DNA of 64,000 nucleotides, from the NCBI RefSeq assembly GCF_003201565.1, contig NZ_QJJP01000018.1, forward strand, positions 1 to 64,000. The letters run 5' to 3'. The translations under genes and the position numbers were made by a program. Source of the stretch: Nitrosomonas sp. Nm84 (lineage in GTDB: Bacteria; Pseudomonadota; Gammaproteobacteria; Burkholderiales; Nitrosomonadaceae). The notes below the pieces were generated by a model that was given only the letters and a program-made list of their open reading frames with translations, made no database searches and was not told where the DNA came from. Below are positions 26,134 through 33,589 of the stretch, one piece after another (the first letter of the stretch is position 1; each line of letters starts with the position of its first letter).

Positions 26134-26462
26134 TCAGAGGCATGGTGCTGATATGCCGACAGTAGTGCCAATGGCGTTCGTTTCATTCTCCATAAATATC
26201 AAATGAGGATAAGTCCCGTCACACCACTCGCTCTAGCAAATACCTCACCTGTCAGGCAAAGGTTTGAAACCCATTCCAGAATAGTGCTACTCTAAGCAGA
26301 TCCAGCGGGCCAAACTTATACATCGCTGATTCGTGCGATGACGGCATGCTGGAAACACGAATACTGCTTCTGAATAATTAAATTACTGCAATCTTCGTAC
26401 TTTGTTGCCATTTCAGCACCCCTTTTGAATAGCTCGCTACCATTTCTTTCTGTAGAGAATCT
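26134..26462. other. Long gap between the GST gene and the lysR operator region
   Basis: No long frame has coding character. The sequence looks partly decayed. It contains one short minus-strand frame with a good ribosome binding site, listed separately, and is bounded on the right by a large palindrome and the left copy of the 77-bp inverted repeat. It would be the untranslated leader of the GST transcript if that starts at the repeat. Confidence 0.5.
26316..26411 (-). CDS. Possible 31-residue leader peptide or gene remnant
   Basis: An ATG at 26411 preceded by AAGGGG (26419-26424, 7-bp spacing) opens a 31-codon frame (MATKYEDCSNLIIQKQ, then YSCFQHAVIARISDV). It lies about 100 bp downstream of the TATACT of the left repeat, in the direction of the GST gene. 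No family is recognised. It may be a small ORF or the N-terminus of a lost gene. Confidence 0.25.
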   Translation of the reverse strand: MATKYEDCSNLIIQKQYSCFQHAVIARISDV

Positions 26463-26503
26463 CTTGCTAGCGCGATTGGCAAATATTGCCTGCGATTAGC
26501 AAG
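26463..26503. promoter_or_regulatory. 41-bp nested palindrome upstream of lysR
   Basis: CTTGCTA (26463-26469) mirrors TAGCAAG (26497-26503), and inside it GGCAA-ATA-TTGCC forms a second, centred dyad. The whole touches the left end of the 77-bp repeat. Nested symmetry of this kind is typical of a regulator binding site. It occurs only on the lysR/GST side, not on the gshA side. Confidence 0.5.
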
Positions 26504-26577
26504 TGGTTAAAGTATAGGTCTGAGAACGGATGACGTGTAGTCTGCTAAATTAATTATCAGAGTTCTATTTTTGAAAC
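26501..26577. repeat. Left copy of the 77-bp inverted repeat flanking lysR
   Basis: It is the reverse complement of 27563-27638 with about six differences including one indel. It includes GAACGGATGACGTGTAGTCT and, at its inner end, the dyad GTTCTATTTTTGAAAC. Read toward the GST gene (minus strand) it carries TATACT at 26511-26516. It ends 18 bp before the lysR start codon, so it forms the lysR/GST intergenic control region. Confidence 0.9.
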
Positions 26578-26595
26578 AATAAATAGGTAATTCCT

Positions 26596-27501
26596 ATGCA
26601 AGACCTGAATGATCTCTATTACTACGTCCAAGCCGTGGATCATGGCGGCTTTGCTCCGGCAGGCCGGGTCCTGAGTATGCCGAAATCGAAGCTTAGCCGC
26701 CGCATCGCCAAGTTGGAGGAACGCTTGGGTGTGCGCCTGATCCAGCGCTCGACACGTCACTTTGCAGTTACCGATGCCGGCGAGGCTTATTACACGCATT
26801 GCAAGGCGATGCTGGTGGAGGCTGAGAGAGCCCAGGAAGCAATAGACACGTTAACAGCCGAACCCCGAGGTGTAATCCGGATGACATGCCCCATACCGCT
26901 GGTAAATGCTTATGTGGGAGTGATGCTGGCCGATTTCATGGCGCGCTATCCGCACGTCACGGTACAGATGGAAGCGACCAATCGACGTGTCGATCTGGTC
27001 AATGAGTCGGTCGACATCGCCCTTCGTGTGCGGCCACCGCCTCTGCAGGATAGCAACCTGGTTATGCGTGTTCTGACTGATCGAGGCCAATGCCTGGTAG
27101 CCAGTCCGGCCCTTGTCGACCGGCTCGGCCTCCCTGCTGCACCAGCTGCTTTGAACACCTGGCCGAGCATGGGCCTAGGGGTCCTGCAACAAATCCACGC
27201 CTGGACGCTACATGGGCCAGATGACGCGCACGTAACGCTTCATCACACGCCACGCTTCGTGACGACGGACATGATTGCGCTGAGAGATGCCGCAGTGGCC
27301 GGTGTGGGCGTAGTGCAGCTACCGATAGTCATAGCGCGGGATCAGCTGGCGGCTGGTTCACTCGTCAGGCTTGTGCCGGATTGGGCGCCACGCCGGGAAA
27401 TCATTCATGCGGTGTTTCCGTCCCGGCGCGGTCTTCTGCCATCCGTACGAGCATTGATCGATTTTCTCACACAACGTTTCGAGATACTGCACGAGGACTA
27501 G
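26596..27501 (+). CDS. LysR-family transcriptional regulator (in repeat-flanked cassette)
   Basis: This 301-residue LysR regulator has the N-terminal winged helix (FAPAGRVLSMPKSKLSRRIA, then LGVRLIQRSTRHFAVTDAG) and the effector-binding domain from about residue 90 (GVIRMTCPIPLVNAYVGV, later VDIALRVRPP). It belongs to the AaeR/DhmA-like branch. Its codons are clearly richer in G and C than those of the neighbours on the left. It is bracketed by a near-perfect 77-bp inverted repeat and probably controls the divergent GST, the downstream gshA, or both. The effector is unknown. Possible horizontal acquisition as a cassette. Confidence 0.92.
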   Translation: MQDLNDLYYYVQAVDHGGFAPAGRVLSMPKSKLSRRIAKLEERLGVRLIQRSTRHFAVTDAGEAYYTHCKAMLVEAERAQEAIDTLTAEPRGVIRMTCPIPLVNAYVGVMLADFMARYPHVTVQMEATNRRVDLVNESVDIALRVRPPPLQDSNLVMRVLTDRGQCLVASPALVDRLGLPAAPAALNTWPSMGLGVLQQIHAWTLHGPDDAHVTLHHTPRFVTTDMIALRDAAVAGVGVVQLPIVIARDQLAAGSLVRLVPDWAPRREIIHAVFPSRRGLLPSVRALIDFLTQRFEILHED

Positions 27502-27562
27502 GGCCTGTTAACACTACCAGAACCTGCGCAACGGATCCATTTCTGCTATTGCATTCTTCATC

Positions 27563-27628
27563 GTTTCAAAAATAGAACCCTGATAACTATTTAGCAGACT
27601 ACACGTCATCCGTTCTCAGGCCTATACT
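27563..27628 (+). promoter_or_regulatory. Candidate LysR-controlled promoter of the second gshA
   Basis: A -10-like TATACT lies at 27623-27628, 35 bp before the gshA ATG, with no good -35 at 17 bp. This is common for LysR-activated promoters. The dyad GTT-N10-AAC at 27563-27578 fits the T-N11-A style of LysR boxes. GGAGG precedes the start codon. Confidence 0.5.
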
Positions 27629-27638
27629 TTGACTACTT
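27563..27638. repeat. Right copy of the inverted repeat, upstream of the second gshA
   Basis: Inverted copy of 26501-26577. Read toward gshA (plus strand) it starts with the dyad GTTTCAAAAATAGAAC and ends with CAGGCCTATACTTTGACTAC. Its right end is 25 bp from the gshA start codon. Confidence 0.9.
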
Positions 27639-27663
27639 TATTGCAAGCACTATCGGAGGATAA

Positions 27664-29361
27664 ATGTCAAAGCAATTATCTTGCAGCGAACGCACAACAA
27701 CCGCGACAACTATCGACGAATCTCTTCGGCCGTTATTAATTCATGGCTTGAAAGGCATCGAAAAAGAGAGCCTCCGAATTAACCGGGGGGGATCAATATC
27801 ATTGTCACCTCATCCGGCTCAGCTTGGAGCCGCGTTGACTCATCCGAATATCACAACTGATTATTCTGAAGCCTTACTTGAGTTGATCACGCCAGCATTA
27901 TCGGATGGAACGGAAGTGCTGGATTCCTTGACGGATTTGCATAAATATGTCTGCGCAAATATCAATGACGAATTATTGCTGGCGGCCAGTATGCCTGTCG
28001 GCGATTTACGGAACCCGGCCATTCCCATTGCCGAATATGGTTCCTCCAATGTCGGGAGGATGAAGCACATCTACAGGCAGGGCTTAAGCTATCGCTATGG
28101 CCGCTGCATGCAAGTCATTGCCGGGATCCATTTCAACTACTCGCTTCCTGAGGCATTCTGGCCGCAATACCAGCATTCCATGAAAAATGTCGACGATCTG
28201 CGATCCTTCACGACGCAGGCTTATATGGGAATGATCAGAAATCTGCAGCGCTATGGCTGGCTTATCCTATATTTATTCGGCTCGTCCCCGGCGGTCGCCA
28301 AAAGCTTCATCGATAGCCGTCAGTCTGCGCATTTCCGCACCTTGGAGAAATTCGATGAAACTTCCTATTACAAGCCTTTCGCGACCTCTTTGAGAATGAG
28401 CCAGATCGGCTATTTTAATCCCATTCAATCTACGTTCCATATTTCCTTTAACAGTATTGAGGAATATATCCGCGACCTGAGCAGAGCGACAACGATCCCT
28501 TATCTCGAATATGAAAGGATCGGAACAAAGGCAGGCAACCGGTACCGGCAATTAAATACCCATTTCCTGCAAATCGAGAACGAGTATTACACTTCGGTGC
28601 GGCCGAAACAGCCGACGCAATCCGGCGAGAGGCCGCTGCAGGCGCTGGGAAGCCGGGGGATTCAATATGTTGAAATACGCTCTGTGGATGTGGATGTGTT
28701 TGAACCTACGGGCATTGCGATCGAAACCATGCGTTTTCTTGAGGCACTGAGTCTTTTGTGTTTGTTTCAGCCCAATTCGGGGCATGATTTGAAGCAGCAT
28801 GACGAGATCAGCAATAACGCATTGTTGGTGGCTAATCGTGGCAGGGATCCAAGTCTTAAGCTGCTGGACAACAGGCGTGAAGTCCCGCTACGGCAGTGGG
28901 CGCTGATGCTGTGTGAGCAGATGCAGGAGATCTGCGAGATCCTGGATAACGGCAATGCCGATACCCCCTACACCTGCGCATTGCACCAGCAGATCGAAAA
29001 AATTCGCCATCCCGAGTTGACGGCTTCAGCAAGGATGCTAACGGCCATGCGCGCGCAAAAGATGTCGATTACCGAGCTGGTATTGCAGAAGTCCCATGAA
29101 TACACCCGTTATTTCAGGAATGCCGCGCTGGATGCAACGATAAAGAGGAATTTTGATCTCCAGATCAAAGCATCGCTGGCGCAACAGAAACAGCTCGAGG
29201 CCACGGATGAGATCCCTTTCGATCAATACCTGAGCAACTATTTCTCGCAAAACACCTCAGCCAGGCTACTCGACGAATTTCGTAAGCCCATGCAAACAAC
29301 GCAGGCACCGGCAAGGAATGGCCATGTTGAGGCCCATTCCCGTCGTCATTTCTCCACTTAA
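27664..29361 (+). CDS. gshA: Glutamate-cysteine ligase, E. coli GshA type (second copy)
   Basis: This 565-residue enzyme belongs to the classical gammaproteobacterial glutamate-cysteine ligase family, shown by HGLKGIEKESLRINRGGSIS near residue 30, ITTDYSEALLELITP near 65, GIHFNYSLPEAFW near 150 and RYRQLNTHFLQIENEYYTSV near 295. It makes gamma-glutamylcysteine with ATP. It is not homologous in full-length sequence to the 428-residue GshA at 18220, so the organism has two unrelated enzymes for one step. The length is slightly above the E. coli protein, with a Thr/Gln-rich tail. It is 15 bp upstream of an ABC exporter pair, suggesting one operon. Probably horizontally acquired. Confidence 0.94.
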   Translation: MSKQLSCSERTTTATTIDESLRPLLIHGLKGIEKESLRINRGGSISLSPHPAQLGAALTHPNITTDYSEALLELITPALSDGTEVLDSLTDLHKYVCANINDELLLAASMPVGDLRNPAIPIAEYGSSNVGRMKHIYRQGLSYRYGRCMQVIAGIHFNYSLPEAFWPQYQHSMKNVDDLRSFTTQAYMGMIRNLQRYGWLILYLFGSSPAVAKSFIDSRQSAHFRTLEKFDETSYYKPFATSLRMSQIGYFNPIQSTFHISFNSIEEYIRDLSRATTIPYLEYERIGTKAGNRYRQLNTHFLQIENEYYTSVRPKQPTQSGERPLQALGSRGIQYVEIRSVDVDVFEPTGIAIETMRFLEALSLLCLFQPNSGHDLKQHDEISNNALLVANRGRDPSLKLLDNRREVPLRQWALMLCEQMQEICEILDNGNADTPYTCALHQQIEKIRHPELTASARMLTAMRAQKMSITELVLQKSHEYTRYFRNAALDATIKRNFDLQIKASLAQQKQLEATDEIPFDQYLSNYFSQNTSARLLDEFRKPMQTTQAPARNGHVEAHSRRHFST

Positions 29362-29376
29362 AAAGGAGCTTTCTCC

Positions 29377-30300
29377 ATGACGCCGGCAATCGAAATCAAG
29401 CAGGTGCACAAGCGTTTCGGCACATTGCATGCCTTATGCGGCGTTGATCTCGAAATCAACGCCGGCGAATTCTTTGCTTTGCTTGGTCCCAATGGAGCGG
29501 GAAAGACGACGCTGATCAATATCATCGCAGGTCTTGCCCTTGCCAGCAGCGGCAGTGTCAGGGTAATGGGGCACGATGTCGTCACCGGGTATCGTGAAGC
29601 ACGTCGCATGCTGGGCGTGGTACCACAGGAGCTGGTATTCGATCCGTTCTTTACCGTTCGGGAAACACTTGTGTTTCAATCCGGTTATTATGGTTTGAAG
29701 AAAAATAACAACTGGATAGACGAAATAATCCATCATCTCGACCTTGCCGATAAGGCGGATACCAACATGCGTTTGCTGTCCGGCGGCATGAAGCGGCGCG
29801 TACTGGTAGCGCAGGCATTGGTCCACAAGCCTCCGGTGATCGTTTTGGATGAACCCACCGCAGGCGTAGATGTGGAATTGCGCCAGGCCCTTTGGCGTTT
29901 CATCAAGCAATTAAACCGCAACGGTCATACCATTGTACTCACTACGCATTATCTCGAAGAAGCAGAGACTTTATGCAACCGCGTGGCAATGCTCAAAAAT
30001 GGCAGTATCGTTGTGCTTGATAGCGTCAGAAATCTCATCAGCAACATTTCAGGACACCGGATACGCCTGCGGCTATCTCCCGATACGCTGCCGGCAGCGT
30101 TACAGCTACTGACAATCAGCCACGACCAAGGCTACTACGTTCTGGCAATCGAGGAATACTCTCAGCTTGGAAATGTGATGACAGCATTACACGCGGCCCA
30201 GACCCGAATTCTGGATCTGCAGATATTGCAACCTGATCTGGAAGAAGTGTTCGTAAAGCTGATGCACGGTACAGAGAATCTGGAGTCTACATCGATATGA
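29377..30300 (+). CDS. ABC-2 transporter ATP-binding protein (YadG/NodI-like)
   Basis: This 307-residue cytosolic ATPase has Walker A GPNGAGKTTLIN near residue 38, the Q-loop VPQELVFDPF, signature LLSGGMKRRVLVAQAL near 130, Walker B PPVIVLDEPTAG, and the switch His in TTHYLEEAE. The C-terminal extension is that of the drug-export or NodI/YadG class. It overlaps the permease gene by 4 bp (ATGA) and follows gshA by 15 bp, preceded by AAGGAG. Together they form a two-gene exporter. The cargo is unknown; a thiol or gamma-glutamyl product is a guess from context. Confidence 0.93.
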   Translation: MTPAIEIKQVHKRFGTLHALCGVDLEINAGEFFALLGPNGAGKTTLINIIAGLALASSGSVRVMGHDVVTGYREARRMLGVVPQELVFDPFFTVRETLVFQSGYYGLKKNNNWIDEIIHHLDLADKADTNMRLLSGGMKRRVLVAQALVHKPPVIVLDEPTAGVDVELRQALWRFIKQLNRNGHTIVLTTHYLEEAETLCNRVAMLKNGSIVVLDSVRNLISNISGHRIRLRLSPDTLPAALQLLTISHDQGYYVLAIEEYSQLGNVMTALHAAQTRILDLQILQPDLEEVFVKLMHGTENLESTSI

Positions 30301-31052
30301 ATGGATTTCTTACGCTACTCTACAAGGAACTGCTGCGATTCTGGAAAGTCGGGTTCCAGACCATATTTGCACCCATGTTGTCTGCCTTGCTTTATCTGTT
30401 GATTTTTTCTCACGCGCTGGAAGAACGGGTGCAGGCATATCCCGGTGTAACCTACACGGTTTTTCTGATTCCGGGATTGGTGATAATGGCTATGTTGCAA
30501 AACGCTTTCGCTAACTCTTCATCAAGCCTGATTCAATCGACGGTCTCGGGCAATCACATCTTCATGCTGTTATCACCGCTTTCTTACCAGGAAATATTCA
30601 CTGCTTATGTACTGGCATCGGTCGTTCGTGGCCTGGTGGTAGGACTAGGTATCTGCGTGGTGACGCTGGCGTTTTTTGAACTTCCCCTGTACTCGTTCGC
30701 ATGGGTATTCGCATTTGCCTTGATCGGCACTGCGTTACTGGGCGCCTTAGGCATCATTGCGGGAATCTGGGCGGAAAAATTTGAGCAGCTTGCTGCATTG
30801 CAAAACTTTATTGTCCTGCCACTGACGTTTTTATCGGGAGTTTTCTATACGATCCCCTCGTTGCCTCCATTCTGGCGAGAATTATCGTACATGAATCCGT
30901 TTTTCTACATGGTAGACGGGTTTCGCTACGGCTTCTTTCGCACCTCAGATGTTTCACCTTACCTCAGCCTTGGGATTCTGGTGGCATGGTTCCTGGCGGT
31001 ATCGTGGTGTACACTGCGAATGCTGAAAGCAGGGTATAAAATCCGAAAATGA
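30297..31052 (+). CDS. ABC-2 type transporter permease (YadH-like)
   Basis: This 251-residue integral membrane protein has about six hydrophobic segments and the ABC-2 permease signature in the C-terminal part (LPLTFLSGVFYTIPSLPPFW, then YMNPFFYMVDGFRYGFF). It matches YadH and NodJ-like permeases, which pair with the ATPase encoded just upstream. The 4-bp overlap of stop and start means coupled translation. No accessory membrane-fusion gene lies nearby, so export is probably across the inner membrane only. Confidence 0.93.
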   Translation: MNGFLTLLYKELLRFWKVGFQTIFAPMLSALLYLLIFSHALEERVQAYPGVTYTVFLIPGLVIMAMLQNAFANSSSSLIQSTVSGNHIFMLLSPLSYQEIFTAYVLASVVRGLVVGLGICVVTLAFFELPLYSFAWVFAFALIGTALLGALGIIAGIWAEKFEQLAALQNFIVLPLTFLSGVFYTIPSLPPFWRELSYMNPFFYMVDGFRYGFFRTSDVSPYLSLGILVAWFLAVSWCTLRMLKAGYKIRK

Positions 31053-31215
31053 TCCGTAGTGGTTTATCAATTTTCCGGGAGAACGTCAGTCTCATGCATC
31101 CACAAAAACTGGACAAACCAAACAAACAAGGCAGGCTGATAGAATATTTCAATCCTGCTACAGTAACTGATCTTGTAATACCGATCCTGTACTTACTAAA
31201 AGGTTTACTACGTTT

Positions 31216-33303
31216 ATGATAAATCATATGGAGAGTAATATCATACGTCGCGTGATGGTAGGCACCGACCGCTCCGAAACCGCCGACCAGGCCGTCCACT
31301 GGGCCGCCGAATTCGCCGATCGCTACGACGCAGAGTTGTTCGTAATACAGGTGATGGTGCCGCGGTATCCGTCCGCTACAGAATTCGGCGAAGCCGAACA
31401 AACGCGCGCTACGGCCTACAGCAATGATCTGACGCACTTCGCGCAGCAGCTCGCCGGGGATCGCGGTCATGCTCTTGTCGTCATTGATGCTGATCCAGCA
31501 TTGGCGATCGTGCGCTCCGCTGAGCAGGAGGCAATCGATGTACTGGTGATCGGTAATTTCGGCATGGCGGGTCGAAAAGAGTTTTTGCTTGGTAACATAC
31601 CGAATCGCATCAGTCACAGTGCCCACTGCAGTGTGATGATTGTCAATACTGCGCACGTTACCGGTGAACGTCCATCTGACTCGGTACGAGCGCATCTATT
31701 GCGGGGTGAACCTCCGCCATTTGAGCCTCGATTGGTGGCGCGTGCTACGCATATCACAGCCGTGATGGCGAAACATGGCATCAAAGAGCTTTTCGGCCAA
31801 TCCAACGAAGCGGATACGTCTATTCGCCGTCAGCACGCCAAAAGTTTACGTGCTGCTTTGGAAGAGCTGGGTCCGGTATTTTCGAAACTCGGTCAAGTGT
31901 TGTCAACTCGCCCCGATCTCCTTCCAGCCGAATTCATTGAGGAGCTTGCTCTACTGCAGTCTCGTGTGCCGCCAATGGCTGAGAGCGAGGTCGTGCGAGT
32001 TTCTGAACAAGAATTGGGCGTTCCGTGGGAGGATGTATTCCAGTCGATCGATCCGGATCCGCTCGCCGCAGGTACAATTGCTCAGGTCCATCGTGCCACA
32101 CTCGAAAGTGGGGACCGGGTCGTGGTCAAGGTTCAGCGTCCCACCGCTCGTGATGATATCGAACAGGATCTCGCTCTGCTCGAGGTGTTTGCAGAGAAAG
32201 TCGGAAATCGTCCTGCGCTCAATCAAGTGATCGATATGGAGGCCGTGTTCAAACATCTCTCTACCTCGCTCCATCGTGAACTCGACTTCCGTCAAGAGGC
32301 CGACAATATTGAGCGGATGCAGGCAGTACTCGCAGACTATAATCAGCTTGCCGTACCCAGAATCCATCGGGATCTGTCCACGTCTCGATTATTGGTTATG
32401 GAAGAGATTCAGGGCATATCAATCAAGCAGGCACCGGATGGTCCAGAGCGCATAGAGGCTGCTCGGCAACTGTTGGAGAGCTACTACAAACAGATTATCG
32501 TCGATGGGTTCTTCCACGCCGATCCCCATCCAGGCAATTTGATGTGGTGGAAAGACTCCATCTATTTTCTCGATTTCGGAATGGTTGGCGCAGTAGGAAC
32601 CGAACTTCGCGAGCATCTCTTGTTAATGTTGATGGCCATGTGGCAGGAAGATGCCGGGTTTCTCACCGATGTCACGTTGATGATGGCGAATGTTACCAAC
32701 AGCGGCAACCTCGATGTAGCTCAATTCCAAAGCGATATCGGGCAAGTCATGGCAAAATATCGTACCGCCTCGCTTGCTGAGATGCAGATTGGGCCGCTGC
32801 TGCAAGAAATGAGCGCAGTGTCGTTACGGCACGAGGTGCCGCTACCGGCTTCGCTCACGCTCGCCATCAAGGCACTGGCGCAGGTACAACTGGCGACTGC
32901 CGAACTCGATCCAGAACTCGATCCTTACGATGTAGCAGGCAAGTACTTGGTACGCTTGATGGTCAAGCGCATGGGTACCGCACTCAATCCAAAGACACTC
33001 GTTTATCAATCGCAGAAGTTGAAAGTACGTGTTCTGCGCGTGATGGAAGCGGTCGAAACCCTCGTCGGTGCTCGCCCTGGCGGTTCAAAGCTTGTGGTGA
33101 ATTTCCAGGCGAATTCGCTGGAGGATATAGTGCGTCACACGGGACGACGCCTGACACTCGGTTTAATTGCTGTAGCCAATGTTTTGGCCAGCGGACTTAC
33201 CGCCACGTCGACGGTTGTTGCCGAGTGGGTACCGATTACATTCGGGGTCGTCGCAGCTCTGCTGACCCTTGGTTTGATTATCGATCTGTTGCGAGGGCGT
33301 TGA
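31216..33303 (+). CDS. Universal stress protein-UbiB/ABC1 kinase fusion
   Basis: This 695-residue protein joins two domains that are usually separate. Residues about 8-148 form a universal stress protein domain (RRVMVGTDRSETADQAVHWA at the start, LVIGNFGMAGRKEFLLGN in the nucleotide-binding loop). From about residue 190 it is an ABC1/UbiB-type atypical kinase with the KxGQ motif (SKLGQVLSTRPDLLPAEF), the Ala-rich loop AAGTIAQVHRATL, catalytic HADPHPGNLMWW and LDFGMVG. Two C-terminal hydrophobic helices (about 645-690) would anchor it in the membrane. UbiB proteins support ubiquinone synthesis. The USP part could sense ATP or stress. Codon use looks G+C-rich. It starts 163 bp after the ABC permease. 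Confidence 0.9.
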   Translation: MINHMESNIIRRVMVGTDRSETADQAVHWAAEFADRYDAELFVIQVMVPRYPSATEFGEAEQTRATAYSNDLTHFAQQLAGDRGHALVVIDADPALAIVRSAEQEAIDVLVIGNFGMAGRKEFLLGNIPNRISHSAHCSVMIVNTAHVTGERPSDSVRAHLLRGEPPPFEPRLVARATHITAVMAKHGIKELFGQSNEADTSIRRQHAKSLRAALEELGPVFSKLGQVLSTRPDLLPAEFIEELALLQSRVPPMAESEVVRVSEQELGVPWEDVFQSIDPDPLAAGTIAQVHRATLESGDRVVVKVQRPTARDDIEQDLALLEVFAEKVGNRPALNQVIDMEAVFKHLSTSLHRELDFRQEADNIERMQAVLADYNQLAVPRIHRDLSTSRLLVMEEIQGISIKQAPDGPERIEAARQLLESYYKQIIVDGFFHADPHPGNLMWWKDSIYFLDFGMVGAVGTELREHLLLMLMAMWQEDAGFLTDVTLMMANVTNSGNLDVAQFQSDIGQVMAKYRTASLAEMQIGPLLQEMSAVSLRHEVPLPASLTLAIKALAQVQLATAELDPELDPYDVAGKYLVRLMVKRMGTALNPKTLVYQSQKLKVRVLRVMEAVETLVGARPGGSKLVVNFQANSLEDIVRHTGRRLTLGLIAVANVLASGLTATSTVVAEWVPITFGVVAALLTLGLIIDLLRGR

Positions 33304-33316
33304 AGATAAAAATGAT

Positions 33317-33571
33317 TTACGACGCAGGATTGTTTGGTGCCGAAGATTTCGCGTTACTGTGTTTGATCGAACGCAACACAGCTTTCTCGATTAGATAGGC
33401 AATAATCATCATTAGCATGCCTACTAATCGACGTTCCATTTTTCGAGTGAAGGACATTCTAGAGATCGTATCCGTGGAAGGGTTGTTCATCATAGGTCTA
33501 TTATCGATTAAAGGATTACGATCCGCAACGAGTAACTTCTTGCGCTTCCTGCCCATGCCGAACCGGAACAT
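33317..33571 (-). CDS. Possible small protein with one hydrophobic helix
   Basis: An 84-codon minus-strand frame in the 286-bp gap before the cyclase gene. It begins MFRFGMGRKRKKLLVADR and has one hydrophobic stretch, RLVGMLMMIIAYLIEKAVL. I recognise no family, and no strong ribosome binding site is seen. It could be a real basic single-helix membrane peptide or chance. Confidence 0.3.
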   Translation of the reverse strand: MFRFGMGRKRKKLLVADRNPLIDNRPMMNNPSTDTISRMSFTRKMERRLVGMLMMIIAYLIEKAVLRSIKHSNAKSSAPNNPAS

Positions 33572-33589
33572 CCACCATCGACGTTATCC

